Part shown: positions 34,552-43,046 of the stretch, piece by piece
How the letters are laid out: the number at the start of each line of letters is the position of its first letter
Numbering within the stretch: the stretch's first letter is position 1
DNA from: UBA11346 sp038060575
GTDB taxonomy: Bacteria; Planctomycetota; UBA11346
Direction of reading: 5' to 3'
NCBI GenBank assembly: GCA_964652775.1
Contig: CAZZAM010000017.1
Span: 1 to 64,000, forward strand
DNA: 64,000 bases
Translations under genes and position numbers: made by a program
The notes under the pieces: model-generated
Told to the model about the DNA's origin: nothing
What the model saw: the letters and a program-made list of their open reading frames with translations, nothing else
The model's database searches: none

Positions 34552-36521
34552 GACCGTTTGACCGTCAGGATGGTGAGGTCATCGCTCTGTTCGGCTTCGC
34601 CACGGTGGTCGGCAATGCCGGCGACCATGGTGTCGACCAGGGCAGGTGGCTCAAGATGACCGTTGGCGGCGATCAGACGGTAGAATTTCTCGTCGCCGAA
34701 TTCTTCGTTCTTGGCGTTCATCGCTTCAGGGAAACCGTCCGTGTAGAGGACGATCGCGTCACCGCGTTCCAGTGTTGTTTGGGCCAACTGAATGGTGCGA
34801 TCGAAAACTGGTCCTTCATTGAAGCCAAGGGCGATGCCCTTGGTGGTGGCCAACTCGGCGGTTCGCGTCTTGGCGCGGTAGATCACCATCGGATTATGGC
34901 CAGCGGAAGCATAGGTCAGTTGGCCGGTTGCTGTGTCGAGAACGGCGTAGCACGAGGTCACAAACATGCCGCGCTTGATTTGCTTGGCGATCAGTCGGTT
35001 GGTGTCTTTGAGGGTTTCAGCTGCGTTCTGTCCGCGTTGCGGTGCGACCAGCCGAACGACCGTGCGGGTGACCGCCATCACCATCGAGCCGGGAATGCCC
35101 TTGCCGGACACGTCAGCGATGATGAATCCCCACATGGTGTCGCTGAGCGGAATGAAATCGAAGTAGTCGCCAGATACCGCCTTGGCGCCTTGGTAGAACG
35201 AGTGGCATTGATAGCCGGTGATTAGTGGTGGTTGGGCTGGCAGCAATTGCTGTTGAACTTCGCGGGCGAGGGATAGTTCGTAAGCTTGTTTTTCCTGCTC
35301 AATGACCGCGCTTTGTGCCTCCTCAAGACTTGCGGTCATTTGATTGAATTCGCTGGCGAGCAGCCCGACTTCATCGGTCGATCGCGCGGTCGTGCGATGG
35401 TTGAGTCGACCCTGTGACACGATTTGCATGTCGCGCAGGAGTTGTTCCAGCGGACGGGTGATGCTGGATGAGAACCAAACGGCGATGCCAAGGACCGCGC
35501 CGATCGCAATGAAGATCGCAATCCCGATGGTTGTCGCAAGGTTCGAACGCACGAGATCGACCGAGCGTTTGCTAATATCGACGCGGACATTCGCCGGTTG
35601 ATTGTCGCGGTTGGTGCCAAACGCCTTATCGAGGAGAATCTTAAAACGGAGAATCGGTATCTGGCCATTCGGCGTGTCCTTGACGCCCTCGTACACTTGA
35701 ATGCCCCACGTTTTCAAGCTGTCTTGCGAAATGACCCGATCCAACTTGGGGATGAACGCATCGCGTTGGCCGCGCACGTAGACGCCCTGGTCTGCGTCAT
35801 CGCCAACGCCGGCATTGGAAAGTTCAGGAACCTGCGGGCAGTCAAAACGGATGGATTCGATATCGGAGTATTCCTTTGAGCCGCCCCACGAACGAGCATC
35901 CTCCAGGCATTTTGTCACAAATTCCCGCACGGTCTTATCAAGGGTCTTCTTTTTCTCTGGGTCGTTGCCATTGCGGGTCAGGGTGATTTGTTCGTTAACG
36001 TAGGTGGCGATCTGCGAAGCCATGCGCGCCAGTTCAATGCCGTCCTGGGTCTTCTGACCTTCGAGATACTTGTTGGCGGTCCGACCCATCGAGAGACCAA
36101 GCAGGACCATGGCTACCGCAGTGACGCAGGCCATAACCAGCATGAACTTGGTTTTGAGCGCCATGCGCAGGCCGCTGCGTGACCCATGACTCTTGCCTGG
36201 CTTGCCGCCTTGGCGGTCGGACGTGTTCTGGCGGGTTACACCGCGTTGGGGGCCTTTGAGGTTTTGCGTGGTTTTAAGTGAAGGGCTTTCACCAGTTTTT
36301 GCTGCAGATTTGCGATCTGACTGTGGGGCGCTTGGTGCTTTGCTGGGGGTGGCAGCTCGCCGACCAGAGACGCTGGCAGTTGCTGCTCGAGGTGGCGTAG
36401 CCGCAGACTTGGGCAAGTGCTGGTTCGTCGGCGTTGGGCCGGCTGGTTTGGCTGCACGGGGGGGCTGGCTGGAAGAACCGGGAACGGGGCGTTGGCGTCC
36501 ACTCGGAGTCGGTGTGGTCAT
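34548..36521 (-). CDS. RsbU-like PP2C (SpoIIE) phosphatase with extracytoplasmic sensor and HAMP domain
   Basis: The 657-residue protein has a disordered basic/Pro/Ser/Ala-rich N-terminus (about 1-118), TM1 at about 124-145, an extracytoplasmic sensor (~150-335), TM2 and a HAMP linker (SITRPLEQLLRDMQIVSQG). A coiled-coil stretch is followed by a PP2C-like phosphatase (AREVQQQLLPAQPP, GDYFDFIPLSD, IIADVSGKGIPGSM, YTDGFPEAMN, QSDDLTILTV). It likely dephosphorylates the antagonist that releases a sigma factor in response to an outside signal. The long cytoplasmic tail in front of TM1 is unusual. Confidence 0.92.
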   Translation of the reverse strand: MTTPTPSGRQRPVPGSSSQPPRAAKPAGPTPTNQHLPKSAATPPRAATASVSGRRAATPSKAPSAPQSDRKSAAKTGESPSLKTTQNLKGPQRGVTRQNTSDRQGGKPGKSHGSRSGLRMALKTKFMLVMACVTAVAMVLLGLSMGRTANKYLEGQKTQDGIELARMASQIATYVNEQITLTRNGNDPEKKKTLDKTVREFVTKCLEDARSWGGSKEYSDIESIRFDCPQVPELSNAGVGDDADQGVYVRGQRDAFIPKLDRVISQDSLKTWGIQVYEGVKDTPNGQIPILRFKILLDKAFGTNRDNQPANVRVDISKRSVDLVRSNLATTIGIAIFIAIGAVLGIAVWFSSSITRPLEQLLRDMQIVSQGRLNHRTTARSTDEVGLLASEFNQMTASLEEAQSAVIEQEKQAYELSLAREVQQQLLPAQPPLITGYQCHSFYQGAKAVSGDYFDFIPLSDTMWGFIIADVSGKGIPGSMVMAVTRTVVRLVAPQRGQNAAETLKDTNRLIAKQIKRGMFVTSCYAVLDTATGQLTYASAGHNPMVIYRAKTRTAELATTKGIALGFNEGPVFDRTIQLAQTTLERGDAIVLYTDGFPEAMNAKNEEFGDEKFYRLIAANGHLEPPALVDTMVAGIADHRGEAEQSDDLTILTVKRS

Positions 36522-36531
36522 GCGCTTCCTG

Positions 36532-37005
36532 TCAGCCCAGAGTTACCGCAGTCAGGCATCCGGCAAGGACACCTGCAGCAAGGTCATCAGCCATAATGCC
36601 CCATCCGGCGGGCAGACGCTCGCACCAATCCAGGGGCCAGGGTTTAGCGATGTCAAACACGCGAAAGAGCACCACCGCGACTACCACGGCTGTCGCCGGA
36701 TGACTCAGCACATGCTGGGGTAGGCACGCGAGTGCGAGCCACGTACCGGCAACTTCATCGATGACCACCGGGGCGGGGTCAGCGACGGCAAACCGGCGGA
36801 TGGCATAGGGGGCGCAATAAATACCAGCAATGGTGGTAACAAGTACTCCGGCAAACAGCGTTGTTCGCCAGGCATCAGCAGGAGTTGCGATCAGCAGTAC
36901 CAGTGCCATGAGTCCAGCAACGATACTGGCCCATGTCCCAGGCGCGGTTGGTAGCAGACCGGTCCCGAACCAGGTGCAGACGCTGACGCGAACATCAGCG
37001 GTCAA
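36532..37005 (-). CDS. pgpA: Phosphatidylglycerophosphatase A
   Basis: The 157-residue membrane protein has the PgpA signatures GTGLLPTAPGTWAS, VVIDEVAGTWLAL, FRVFDIAKPWPLDW and GIMADDLAAG. It removes the phosphate from phosphatidylglycerophosphate in phospholipid synthesis at the inner membrane. The start is TTG. It ends 10 nt before the RsbU-like gene and follows the HPr gene by 39 nt, probably one operon. Confidence 0.93.
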   Translation of the reverse strand: MTADVRVSVCTWFGTGLLPTAPGTWASIVAGLMALVLLIATPADAWRTTLFAGVLVTTIAGIYCAPYAIRRFAVADPAPVVIDEVAGTWLALACLPQHVLSHPATAVVVAVVLFRVFDIAKPWPLDWCERLPAGWGIMADDLAAGVLAGCLTAVTLG

Positions 37006-37044
37006 GGTGCTGACCTACAGGCATCACGCACAGCCAGGCAACAT

Positions 37045-37329
37045 TCACGCGTCCACGTCCAACTCGCCAAACCGACCTTGAACGAGATCAATGATGCTCT
37101 TCACTGCCTGTGCTGCGTCATCACCCTCAGCGCGAACGGTCAGCTCGGATCCGCACTCGGCCGCCAGCATCAGCAATTCCAAAACGCTTTTCGCATCAAC
37201 CGTCATGTCGTCTTTGATGATGGTCACATCAGCGCTGAAGCGCCCCGCCGTGGTCGCGATCTGGGTCGATGGCCGGGCGTGAAGACCCATACGGTTGGTC
37301 AGTACGACGGTCTGTTCAGCGTGGGCCAT
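37045..37329 (-). CDS. HPr-like phosphocarrier protein
   Basis: The 94-residue HPr has the active-site His in NRMGLHARPST. The regulatory Ser region is AKSVLELLMLAAECGSEL, in which the Ser corresponds to Ser46. No Enzyme I or PTS permease is nearby; in PVC bacteria HPr often works in regulatory phosphorylation with HPr kinase. It is the first gene of the HPr-pgpA-rsbU-rsbW run. Confidence 0.93.
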   Translation of the reverse strand: MAHAEQTVVLTNRMGLHARPSTQIATTAGRFSADVTIIKDDMTVDAKSVLELLMLAAECGSELTVRAEGDDAAQAVKSIIDLVQGRFGELDVDA

Positions 37330-37492
37330 AGTGCTTTGTCGGGCCTTTGTGGCCTACCGTCAAGGATTCCAGAGCGAGTCTGGGCGTTTCATAGAGGGGG
37401 ATTGCGTTTCAGCCGAGCCAGCGAGGCGGCTGAACGGAACATGTAACAGTAAATAATGCAATACTTTAAGATAAATGCATCAATTGGATAGT

Positions 37493-38281
37493 TCAGCGAG
37501 GCGCAGTTCCGGCCGCGCGTTGTTCCCAGGCTTGCGCGAGATAGCGCCGATCGCTGACCGCTGCGGCAAAGAGGGCATCGCGGTCTTCGGGAGGGGTGCC
37601 GACCCCCGCAGTAAATTCGATGGTCCACGATCCGTTGTACCCATGGGCGTGCATGATGCGCAGCTGCTCGCCGACGAGAGCGGGAACCTGTTCAAGACGT
37701 GCTCGTGCCTTGTCGGGATTGCAGGCCTGGACATGGGCGTGAGAAATCCGTGCACCATGGTTGCGGAACCACAGGTCTGTATCCGTACCCGTGAACGGAT
37801 GGATGATCGCTTGGATGTTTGGGAACTTGGCCAGCACCTTGGCTGCGATAACCGGATCTTCGAGTGACGTTCCAGGGTGACATTCGCACAGTAATTTCAC
37901 GCCTGGAAAACTCGCTGCCCACGATTGCGCGGTGGCGAGTTCAGCAGACACCCGCTCAGCGTGTTTACTGACATTGAATTTCACGGCCTGCGGGCGCAGT
38001 TGCCGGATCACGTCGGCAACGAGATCGCGCCGCGCTTTGCCTTCGTCATCGAAGGTAACGTAGCTATTGAAGATGGTGATGGGCACCCGGGATTTTTTCA
38101 GCGCGGCCAATTCATTTGCGTCAACTTCAGCGGCGTGGTTTTCCCACAATTCAATGCCGCTGAAGCCGGCCGCCGCAATGCGATCCAGCCACTCGCTGAC
38201 GCGATAGGTCGGCGAGCGATCTTTTCCCCAGCGGTGTGCTTCTAAGAGAACGGTGCCAAGAAGTATCGTGGGAGTAGGCAT
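37493..38281 (-). CDS. Sugar phosphate isomerase/epimerase (AP-endonuclease-2-like TIM barrel)
   Basis: The 262-residue TIM barrel has AGFSGIELWENH at the N-terminal side, VPITIFNSYVTFDD, VKLLCECHPGTSLED with the metal Glu/His, ISHAHVQA and a C-terminal TIEFTAG. This is the xylose-isomerase-like family; substrate unknown, likely a keto- or inosose-type sugar. I use ATG 38281; an in-frame TTG at 38296 is an alternative. No clear partner gene: the upstream neighbour is a repeat-rich gap. Confidence 0.8.
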   Translation of the reverse strand: MPTPTILLGTVLLEAHRWGKDRSPTYRVSEWLDRIAAAGFSGIELWENHAAEVDANELAALKKSRVPITIFNSYVTFDDEGKARRDLVADVIRQLRPQAVKFNVSKHAERVSAELATAQSWAASFPGVKLLCECHPGTSLEDPVIAAKVLAKFPNIQAIIHPFTGTDTDLWFRNHGARISHAHVQACNPDKARARLEQVPALVGEQLRIMHAHGYNGSWTIEFTAGVGTPPEDRDALFAAAVSDRRYLAQAWEQRAAGTAPR

Positions 38282-38330
38282 GGTGGTGAGGTTCAAAAGG
38301 AAGGTGGGGTGTCAATGCCAATCCCGCATG

Positions 38331-38670
38331 GTTATCCACAGTTTTCGCAGACGTGGGTCTGCAGAACCTGCAGCCACCACCGCAAGGCAACCACGGGGGC
38401 ACGGGGATCCACGGGGGACACAGGAATAGGCAAAAGCAACAAACTAGCGGATCCCATCTGTCCTTTCCCCGAGTCCCCTGCGGTTTCCCCGTGTCCCCGT
38501 GGTTGCCTTGGAGTTCGTACACGAACCCATTGTAGCATGAGCGGCCACACGTTACCGATATCCACTGTGTTGGTGGATTTTCGCAGGCTGCACGTTCTGC
38601 AGACCCACGTTTCGCAGATTACGCAGATGTCGATTCGCGACCCGTAATCTGCGTAATATGTGGATAACTT
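38331..38670. repeat. Nested inverted repeats in the gap upstream of the sugar isomerase gene
   Basis: The outer pair is GTTATCCACAG..CGCAGACGTGGGTCTGCAGAACCTGCAG (38331-38373). Its partner is GCTGCACGTTCTGCAGACCCACGTTTCGCAGATTACGCAG with a final GTGGATAAC (38588-38669). Inside lies a CAAGGCAACC element (38383-38510). The gap between 38282 and 38694 (413 nt) carries no gene. Confidence 0.7.
38383..38510. repeat. Palindromic CAAGGCAACC element, CACGGGG-arm variant
   Basis: It starts CAAGGCAACCACGGGGGCACGGGG and ends CCCCGTGTCCCCGTGGTTGCC TTG (the arm is 24 nt), so it has the same ends as the paa-operon elements with different arm units. Confidence 0.85.
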
Positions 38671-38694
38671 TCGAGGTTCTCTGCGATAATCCTG

Positions 38695-39882
38695 TCACCA
38701 GATCCAGGCATCCAGGATATCGGAGACTCGTTGCCGCGAACGAGCTAAGCGCGGCTTTCCGGCGCTGAGGACGACTTCGGCTGGCAGTGGGCGCAGATTA
38801 TACGTCGAGGCCATCGCCATGCCGTAAGCACCTGCGTCGCGGATCGCCAATACGTCACCGAGTTGCGGCATCGGCAGCATGCGATCGCGCGCGAAGATGT
38901 CGCCGGATTCGCAAATATTGCCGACCACATCGACCTTACGCAGCGGCGCGTTCGGACGGGTGATGTTGTCGATGCGGTGATACGCATCGTACATCGCTAC
39001 GCGAACGAGGTGATTGAAGCCGGTGTCAGTGCCGACGAAGACACGACCGTCGGGGTTTTCTTTGACGCTGGTGACGGTGCAGAACAACGTGCCAGACTCG
39101 GCAACCAGAAAGCGGCCTGGTTCAAGATGCAGTTCCAGCGGTCGGCCGAGGCGCTTGCAGAACGCAGCCATGTCTGCCGACAGACGTGCGCCCATGGTCG
39201 GCAGATCCATCGCGCGCTGATCGGCACGGTAGGGAATGCCAATGCCGCCGCCGCAGTCAACGAAGCGCAGGTTGGGCAACCGTGCAGCGAGTTCAAAGAT
39301 CACGCCGCAGGCTTTGGCAAATGCTTCTGACTCGAGAAATCCCGAGCCAATATGCATGTGCGCTCCGATCACCTTAATGCCGGTGCGCTGTTCGATCGCG
39401 CGGACTTGTTCTACCAGCGTGTAATGGACGCCGAACTTGGTCAGCGGACCGGCGGTGCAGATCTTCTCATGCGCTCCATCGCCAATGTCGGGATTGAAGC
39501 GCATCGCGCACTCGCGCACGCCCGCGGCCGCTAAACGTTCTAAGCGATCAATGCTGCCGCAATTGATCAACACACGCTGACGCATGGCCTCAGCCTGCTC
39601 GGCGTCGGTCATGCTGTTTTCGGTGTAGAGGATTTGCTCGGGTCGTAGGCCAAGCTTCAGCCCAAGCGCTACTTCACCGGGACTGACCGCGTCGATGCCA
39701 AAACCTTCAGCGATGATCGTGCGAACCACGGCGGGACAGGGATTGGCTTTTACCGCGAAATAGATTTGAAACGGCTTCCAAGTGACGGCTGAGCGCAGGG
39801 CGCGGCAACGTGCCTGCACCACGTCAAGGTCATAGACGTAGAGGGGGGAGCCGAATTCGCGGATCAGAGCGTGCGCGTCCAT
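38695..39882 (-). CDS. lysA: Diaminopimelate decarboxylase
   Basis: The 395-residue fold-type III PLP enzyme has the PLP Lys in IYFAVKANPCP. Other landmarks are the His in IGAHMHIGSGF, CGGGIGIPYR, the Arg in LHLEPGRFLVAESG, the Cys in ICESGD and the final DAGAYGMAMAS. It makes L-lysine from meso-diaminopimelate, consistent with a peptidoglycan-bearing cell. I start at MDAHALIREF; a frame extending to 40005 runs through a repeat and is non-coding. Confidence 0.93.
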   Translation of the reverse strand: MDAHALIREFGSPLYVYDLDVVQARCRALRSAVTWKPFQIYFAVKANPCPAVVRTIIAEGFGIDAVSPGEVALGLKLGLRPEQILYTENSMTDAEQAEAMRQRVLINCGSIDRLERLAAAGVRECAMRFNPDIGDGAHEKICTAGPLTKFGVHYTLVEQVRAIEQRTGIKVIGAHMHIGSGFLESEAFAKACGVIFELAARLPNLRFVDCGGGIGIPYRADQRAMDLPTMGARLSADMAAFCKRLGRPLELHLEPGRFLVAESGTLFCTVTSVKENPDGRVFVGTDTGFNHLVRVAMYDAYHRIDNITRPNAPLRKVDVVGNICESGDIFARDRMLPMPQLGDVLAIRDAGAYGMAMASTYNLRPLPAEVVLSAGKPRLARSRQRVSDILDAWIW

Positions 39883-39931
39883 GGGTCGGCAGCGTGCTTG
39901 CCGGTGCGTGGCGGCAAGCACGCTGCGGGAC

Positions 39932-40026
39932 ATGAGAAAGGCAGAAGGAAGAAGGCAGAGGGAGGAAAACGGGACGTCGGCGATCCAGGCGTTTTCATCC
40001 TTCATCCTTCATCCTTCGTACTTCCC
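39932..40026. repeat. Inverted GAAGGCAGAAGG / TTCATCCTTCATCC repeat
   Basis: The left arm AAGGCAGAAGGAAGAAGGCAG and the right arm TTCATCCTTCATCCTTCATCC are approximately complementary around 35 nt. It lies between divergent lysA and the helicase gene; translation gives the spurious FILHPSSF peptide known from many over-extended gene models. Confidence 0.75.
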
Positions 40027-40029
40027 GTC

Positions 40030-41412
40030 GTGATCACCCTGCGTTTCGAGGATGGAACCCTCCTGATCGGCGGATTACCCGCCGAAGGCGGTGCGTTGGC
40101 CGGCCTCTGCACCTGGGACGAACGCGTGCGCCTGCACCGCGCCCAGGCGATCTCGTACGCGGCGATCATCCGCCGGCTGCATGGCAAAACGGCATACACC
40201 GATGATGCGCGGCGATACGACGAGTTGACCCTGAGCGAATCAGCGCCACGGCCGTTGCGGCAATACCAGCGCGCCGCTTTGGCAGCGTGGGAAACCGCTC
40301 AACGTCGCGGAGTCGTCGTGCTGCCGACTGGTGCGGGCAAAAGCTACGTCGCACTGAAGGCGATGCTCGCCTGTCGGCGCTCGGCGTTGGTGCTGGCGCC
40401 GACCATCGATCTCGTTGCGCAGTGGGTGGCCGACCTCCAGGATCGTTTGGGAATTCCGATTGGCCAATACGGCGGCGGTGAAAAGCGTCTCGCTGATATC
40501 ACGGTGGCGACCTATGACTCGGGTGTGTTGTTCATGCCCTGGCACGGTAATCGATTTGGGCTGGTCGTATTCGATGAATGCCACCATTTGCCAGCGGGCG
40601 TCACTAGCACGGCGGCACTCAACAGCATCGCGCCGTATCGACTTGGTTTGACCGCAACGCCTGAACGCATTGATGGATTAGAGTCGCGTCTTGATGAACT
40701 GATCGGCCCAATTGTTCACCGTACGCGCATTGACGAACTCGAAGGCAGTTTCCTTGCGAACTATCAAGCCGAAGTGTTGGAAGTAGCGATGGATCCGGAC
40801 GAAGCCGTCGCCTATCAAGCCAACCGTGCTGAATACCTCGCGTTTGTCCGTTCGGCTGGCGTCAACTTTAGCGCCCCCGATGGTTGGCAGCAGTTCTTGT
40901 CAGCAGCGGCGCGCGATCCGCGTGGCCGCGCTGCATTGCGTGCGTGGCGTGAGCAGAAGCGTTTATCACGTGCAAGTAGCGCCAAGTTGCGCGCGGTGTG
41001 GGAGCTCCTGCGCGATCACGCTGGTGAACGCACGATTGTGTTCACCGACGATAATCAGACCGCCTACGACATTGGTCGCACGATGGTACTGCCGGTGCTC
41101 ACGCACAACACGCGACCAGCCGAACGCGCAGCGATGCTGACCGCGTTTCGCTCTGGCCGTTGGCCGGTGCTGGTGACCAGCAAAGTCCTCAACGAAGGCG
41201 TCGATGTGCCCGAGGCATCGGTCGGCATCATCGTCAGCGGATCGGGCAGTGTGCGCGAACACGTGCAACGTCTGGGTCGCATTTTGCGTCCGCAGCAGGG
41301 CAAGGTCGCGATGCTGTACGAATTAGTTTCTGCGGGGACCGCTGAGGGCTACACCAGCGAGCGGCGCAGATCGCATGCGGCATTTGGCGAGAGTGATTGG
41401 AGGGAAGGATGA
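40030..41412 (+). CDS. XPB/Rad25-like DNA helicase
   Basis: The 460-residue SF2 helicase starts VITLRFEDGTLLIGG at a GTG. Motifs in order are RPLRQYQRAAL (Q), PTGAGKSYVAL (I), DECHH (II), LTATPER (III), VTSKVLNEGVDVPEA (V) and QRLGRILRPQQG (VI). The N-terminal damage-recognition-like domain before the Q motif and the short spacer identify the archaeal/bacterial XPB group. It unwinds DNA in repair. The next gene encodes its partner nuclease Bax1. An upstream in-frame ATG at 39871 lies in repeat DNA and is rejected. Confidence 0.9.
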   Translation: MITLRFEDGTLLIGGLPAEGGALAGLCTWDERVRLHRAQAISYAAIIRRLHGKTAYTDDARRYDELTLSESAPRPLRQYQRAALAAWETAQRRGVVVLPTGAGKSYVALKAMLACRRSALVLAPTIDLVAQWVADLQDRLGIPIGQYGGGEKRLADITVATYDSGVLFMPWHGNRFGLVVFDECHHLPAGVTSTAALNSIAPYRLGLTATPERIDGLESRLDELIGPIVHRTRIDELEGSFLANYQAEVLEVAMDPDEAVAYQANRAEYLAFVRSAGVNFSAPDGWQQFLSAAARDPRGRAALRAWREQKRLSRASSAKLRAVWELLRDHAGERTIVFTDDNQTAYDIGRTMVLPVLTHNTRPAERAAMLTAFRSGRWPVLVTSKVLNEGVDVPEASVGIIVSGSGSVREHVQRLGRILRPQQGKVAMLYELVSAGTAEGYTSERRRSHAAFGESDWREG

Positions 41413-41417
41413 GTACG

Positions 41418-41602
41418 CGGAATGTCGAATGCTCGAATGCTGAGGAATGCCAAATGCTGGAATGCTGGAATGCTGGAATGTCACGATGGCGTGTCGTTCG
41501 GTCCCAGTGGGATTCTTCACGTGGATCCATTCTTGGTCATCAGACCTTGGTTTTCCTGATTCCAGCATTCCAGCGTTCCAGCATTCCAGCATTTGGCATT
41601 GG
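41418..41602. repeat. Inverted GAATGCTGGAATGC repeat between the XPB and Bax1 genes
   Basis: Tandem AATGCTCG/AATGCTGG units (41418-41478) are matched by CCAGCATTCCAGC units (41560-41598) across an ~80-nt unique stretch. It interrupts what would otherwise be a compact two-gene operon. It creates a false 54-residue extension of Bax1. A related copy lies at 48015-48110. Confidence 0.8.
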
Positions 41603-41608
41603 GGGTCA

Positions 41609-42817
41609 ATGGTGCTAACCCGCGATCTCCTGCGTTTCCGCGCCGACGCCGGCCGCATTGAGGCACGCTTGCTCAAGCCGACGCCAGCGGTGCTGGCATT
41701 GGCAGAGCAGTTGCTGACCCATTGGCGCGGTGGCAGTGGACGGATGCTTGGTGAGTTGGAAGACGGTGAACAGACAATTCTGCACGGTTCACGGCAGATG
41801 GTGGTTGGTCGCGGCCTGGCGAAGGTGATTGTTGACGCTTGCACATTTGCTGATCCGGAATCGTTGGCGGCGTTGCGCGAAATCGCATTCGATACTTCGG
41901 CCAAACTGTTGGCTCAGCCCGCTGTCCACGTCAGCGCGCACGTCGCTGCGGTGGCGCAGGTGATGGGCCGTGACACCGCGACGTTCTCGGATGCTTTGTA
42001 CGCGGATTTACCTGATCGCGCCGTGCTGCGCGAAGCTCCGGCGTGGGACGCGGCTTCGTTGATCGGCCGTTACAATCTGGCGTTGTGCCAGGGTTTGCTC
42101 CTCGGTGCGCGTGAACTGCGTGTGCATGTGCGCGATCGCGATCGCGGGTTGCATCGTCGTCTGGTCCGTTCGCTGCGCCGGCGTCGGCTGTGTGCCGAGA
42201 TATCATTGGCAGATAATGACGGACTGTATCTGACGATCAGCGGTCCGGCGGCGGTGCTCGATCAGCGCACGGCGTATGGCATGCAATTGGCCTTGTTCCT
42301 GCCCGCGTTGGCGTGTGCACGAGTGTGGTCGGCGGTTGCCGATGTGCATCCACCCTGCGCAGCTGCCGGCACGCCGCCACTGCCGTTCGCGCTTGATGCT
42401 GGGATGGGATTGCCCGGCGATCTTGCATTGCTCGACTTTGTGCCGACGGAATTGCGCGATTGGTTAGCGACGTTGTCTACCAAGTTGCCCGGCTGGCGCG
42501 CCGTCGATCCCGATCCGATCGTGTTGCCTGGCGGCGGCATCATCCTGCCCGACCTCGCCCTCGACGATGGCGCTGGTCCGATCGCGATCGAACTGTTTCA
42601 CCGTTGGCATCTGCGTCCATTGGCCGAGCGGCTCGCGCAGATTGAAGCGGGCGCATTACCGTCTTTTCTTATTGGCATTGACCGCTCACTCAAACGCTTG
42701 GCCGAGGCGCGACCGTTGATGGATCATGCCGCTGTCGCGAGCCGTGGATTCCTGTTCAGCGATCTGCCGTCGCCGCGCGCATTGGCTGAGGCGCTGGGTC
42801 GATTGCGACCAGTTTAA
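41609..42817 (+). CDS. Bax1-like (DUF790) nuclease, partner of XPB
   Basis: The 402-residue protein matches the DUF790/Bax1 family: MVLTRDLLRFRADAGRIEAR at the start, SLIGRYNLALCQGLLLGARELRV and, in the nuclease region, LPDLALDD..IAIELFHRWH with the Asp and Glu of the active site. Bax1 binds XPB and cuts DNA next to the unwound bubble in nucleotide-excision-like repair of archaea and some bacteria. ATG 41609 has GGGGG just before it. The pair is adjacent on one strand, separated only by a repeat. Confidence 0.87.
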   Translation: MVLTRDLLRFRADAGRIEARLLKPTPAVLALAEQLLTHWRGGSGRMLGELEDGEQTILHGSRQMVVGRGLAKVIVDACTFADPESLAALREIAFDTSAKLLAQPAVHVSAHVAAVAQVMGRDTATFSDALYADLPDRAVLREAPAWDAASLIGRYNLALCQGLLLGARELRVHVRDRDRGLHRRLVRSLRRRRLCAEISLADNDGLYLTISGPAAVLDQRTAYGMQLALFLPALACARVWSAVADVHPPCAAAGTPPLPFALDAGMGLPGDLALLDFVPTELRDWLATLSTKLPGWRAVDPDPIVLPGGGIILPDLALDDGAGPIAIELFHRWHLRPLAERLAQIEAGALPSFLIGIDRSLKRLAEARPLMDHAAVASRGFLFSDLPSPRALAEALGRLRPV

Positions 42818-42826
42818 AACGACGAA

Positions 42827-42848
42827 CCCTGAAGGATATCCTCCAGGG
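42827..42848. terminator. Palindrome after Bax1, possible terminator
   Basis: CCCTGAAGGATATCCTCCAGGG is a nearly perfect palindrome ten nt after the Bax1 stop; no T run follows, so termination is uncertain. The rest of the gap to 43046 has further short palindromes (for example TAGGGGC-GAA-GCCCCTA at 43025-43041 after the DUF350 gene). Confidence 0.35.
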
Positions 42849-43046
42849 CTCATCATTCCATTGCTGATGGCAATTATTCAGGCGGGGCCCCGTCGCTAGC
42901 GATGGGTCTGGCGCCGAGATGCGTTGGCGGCATACAATCGGCGTAGCCGATGCCGCCACGGTTTTGGAGGCTAGCCGACAAAACCGAGCATCGACAAAGC
43001 CAGTGGGGTAGGCTCGCAGAGCCGTAGGGGCGAAGCCCCTAAACAA

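Noticed and set aside
39871..40029. N-terminal extension of the XPB helicase
   Set aside because: Encoded by lysA antisense and a GAAGG/CATCC repeat; contains the known spurious FILHPSSF peptide.
41418..41602. Possible CRISPR array
   Set aside because: Units of 7-10 nt without regular spacers, arranged as inverted arms, no cas genes; it is a simple inverted repeat.
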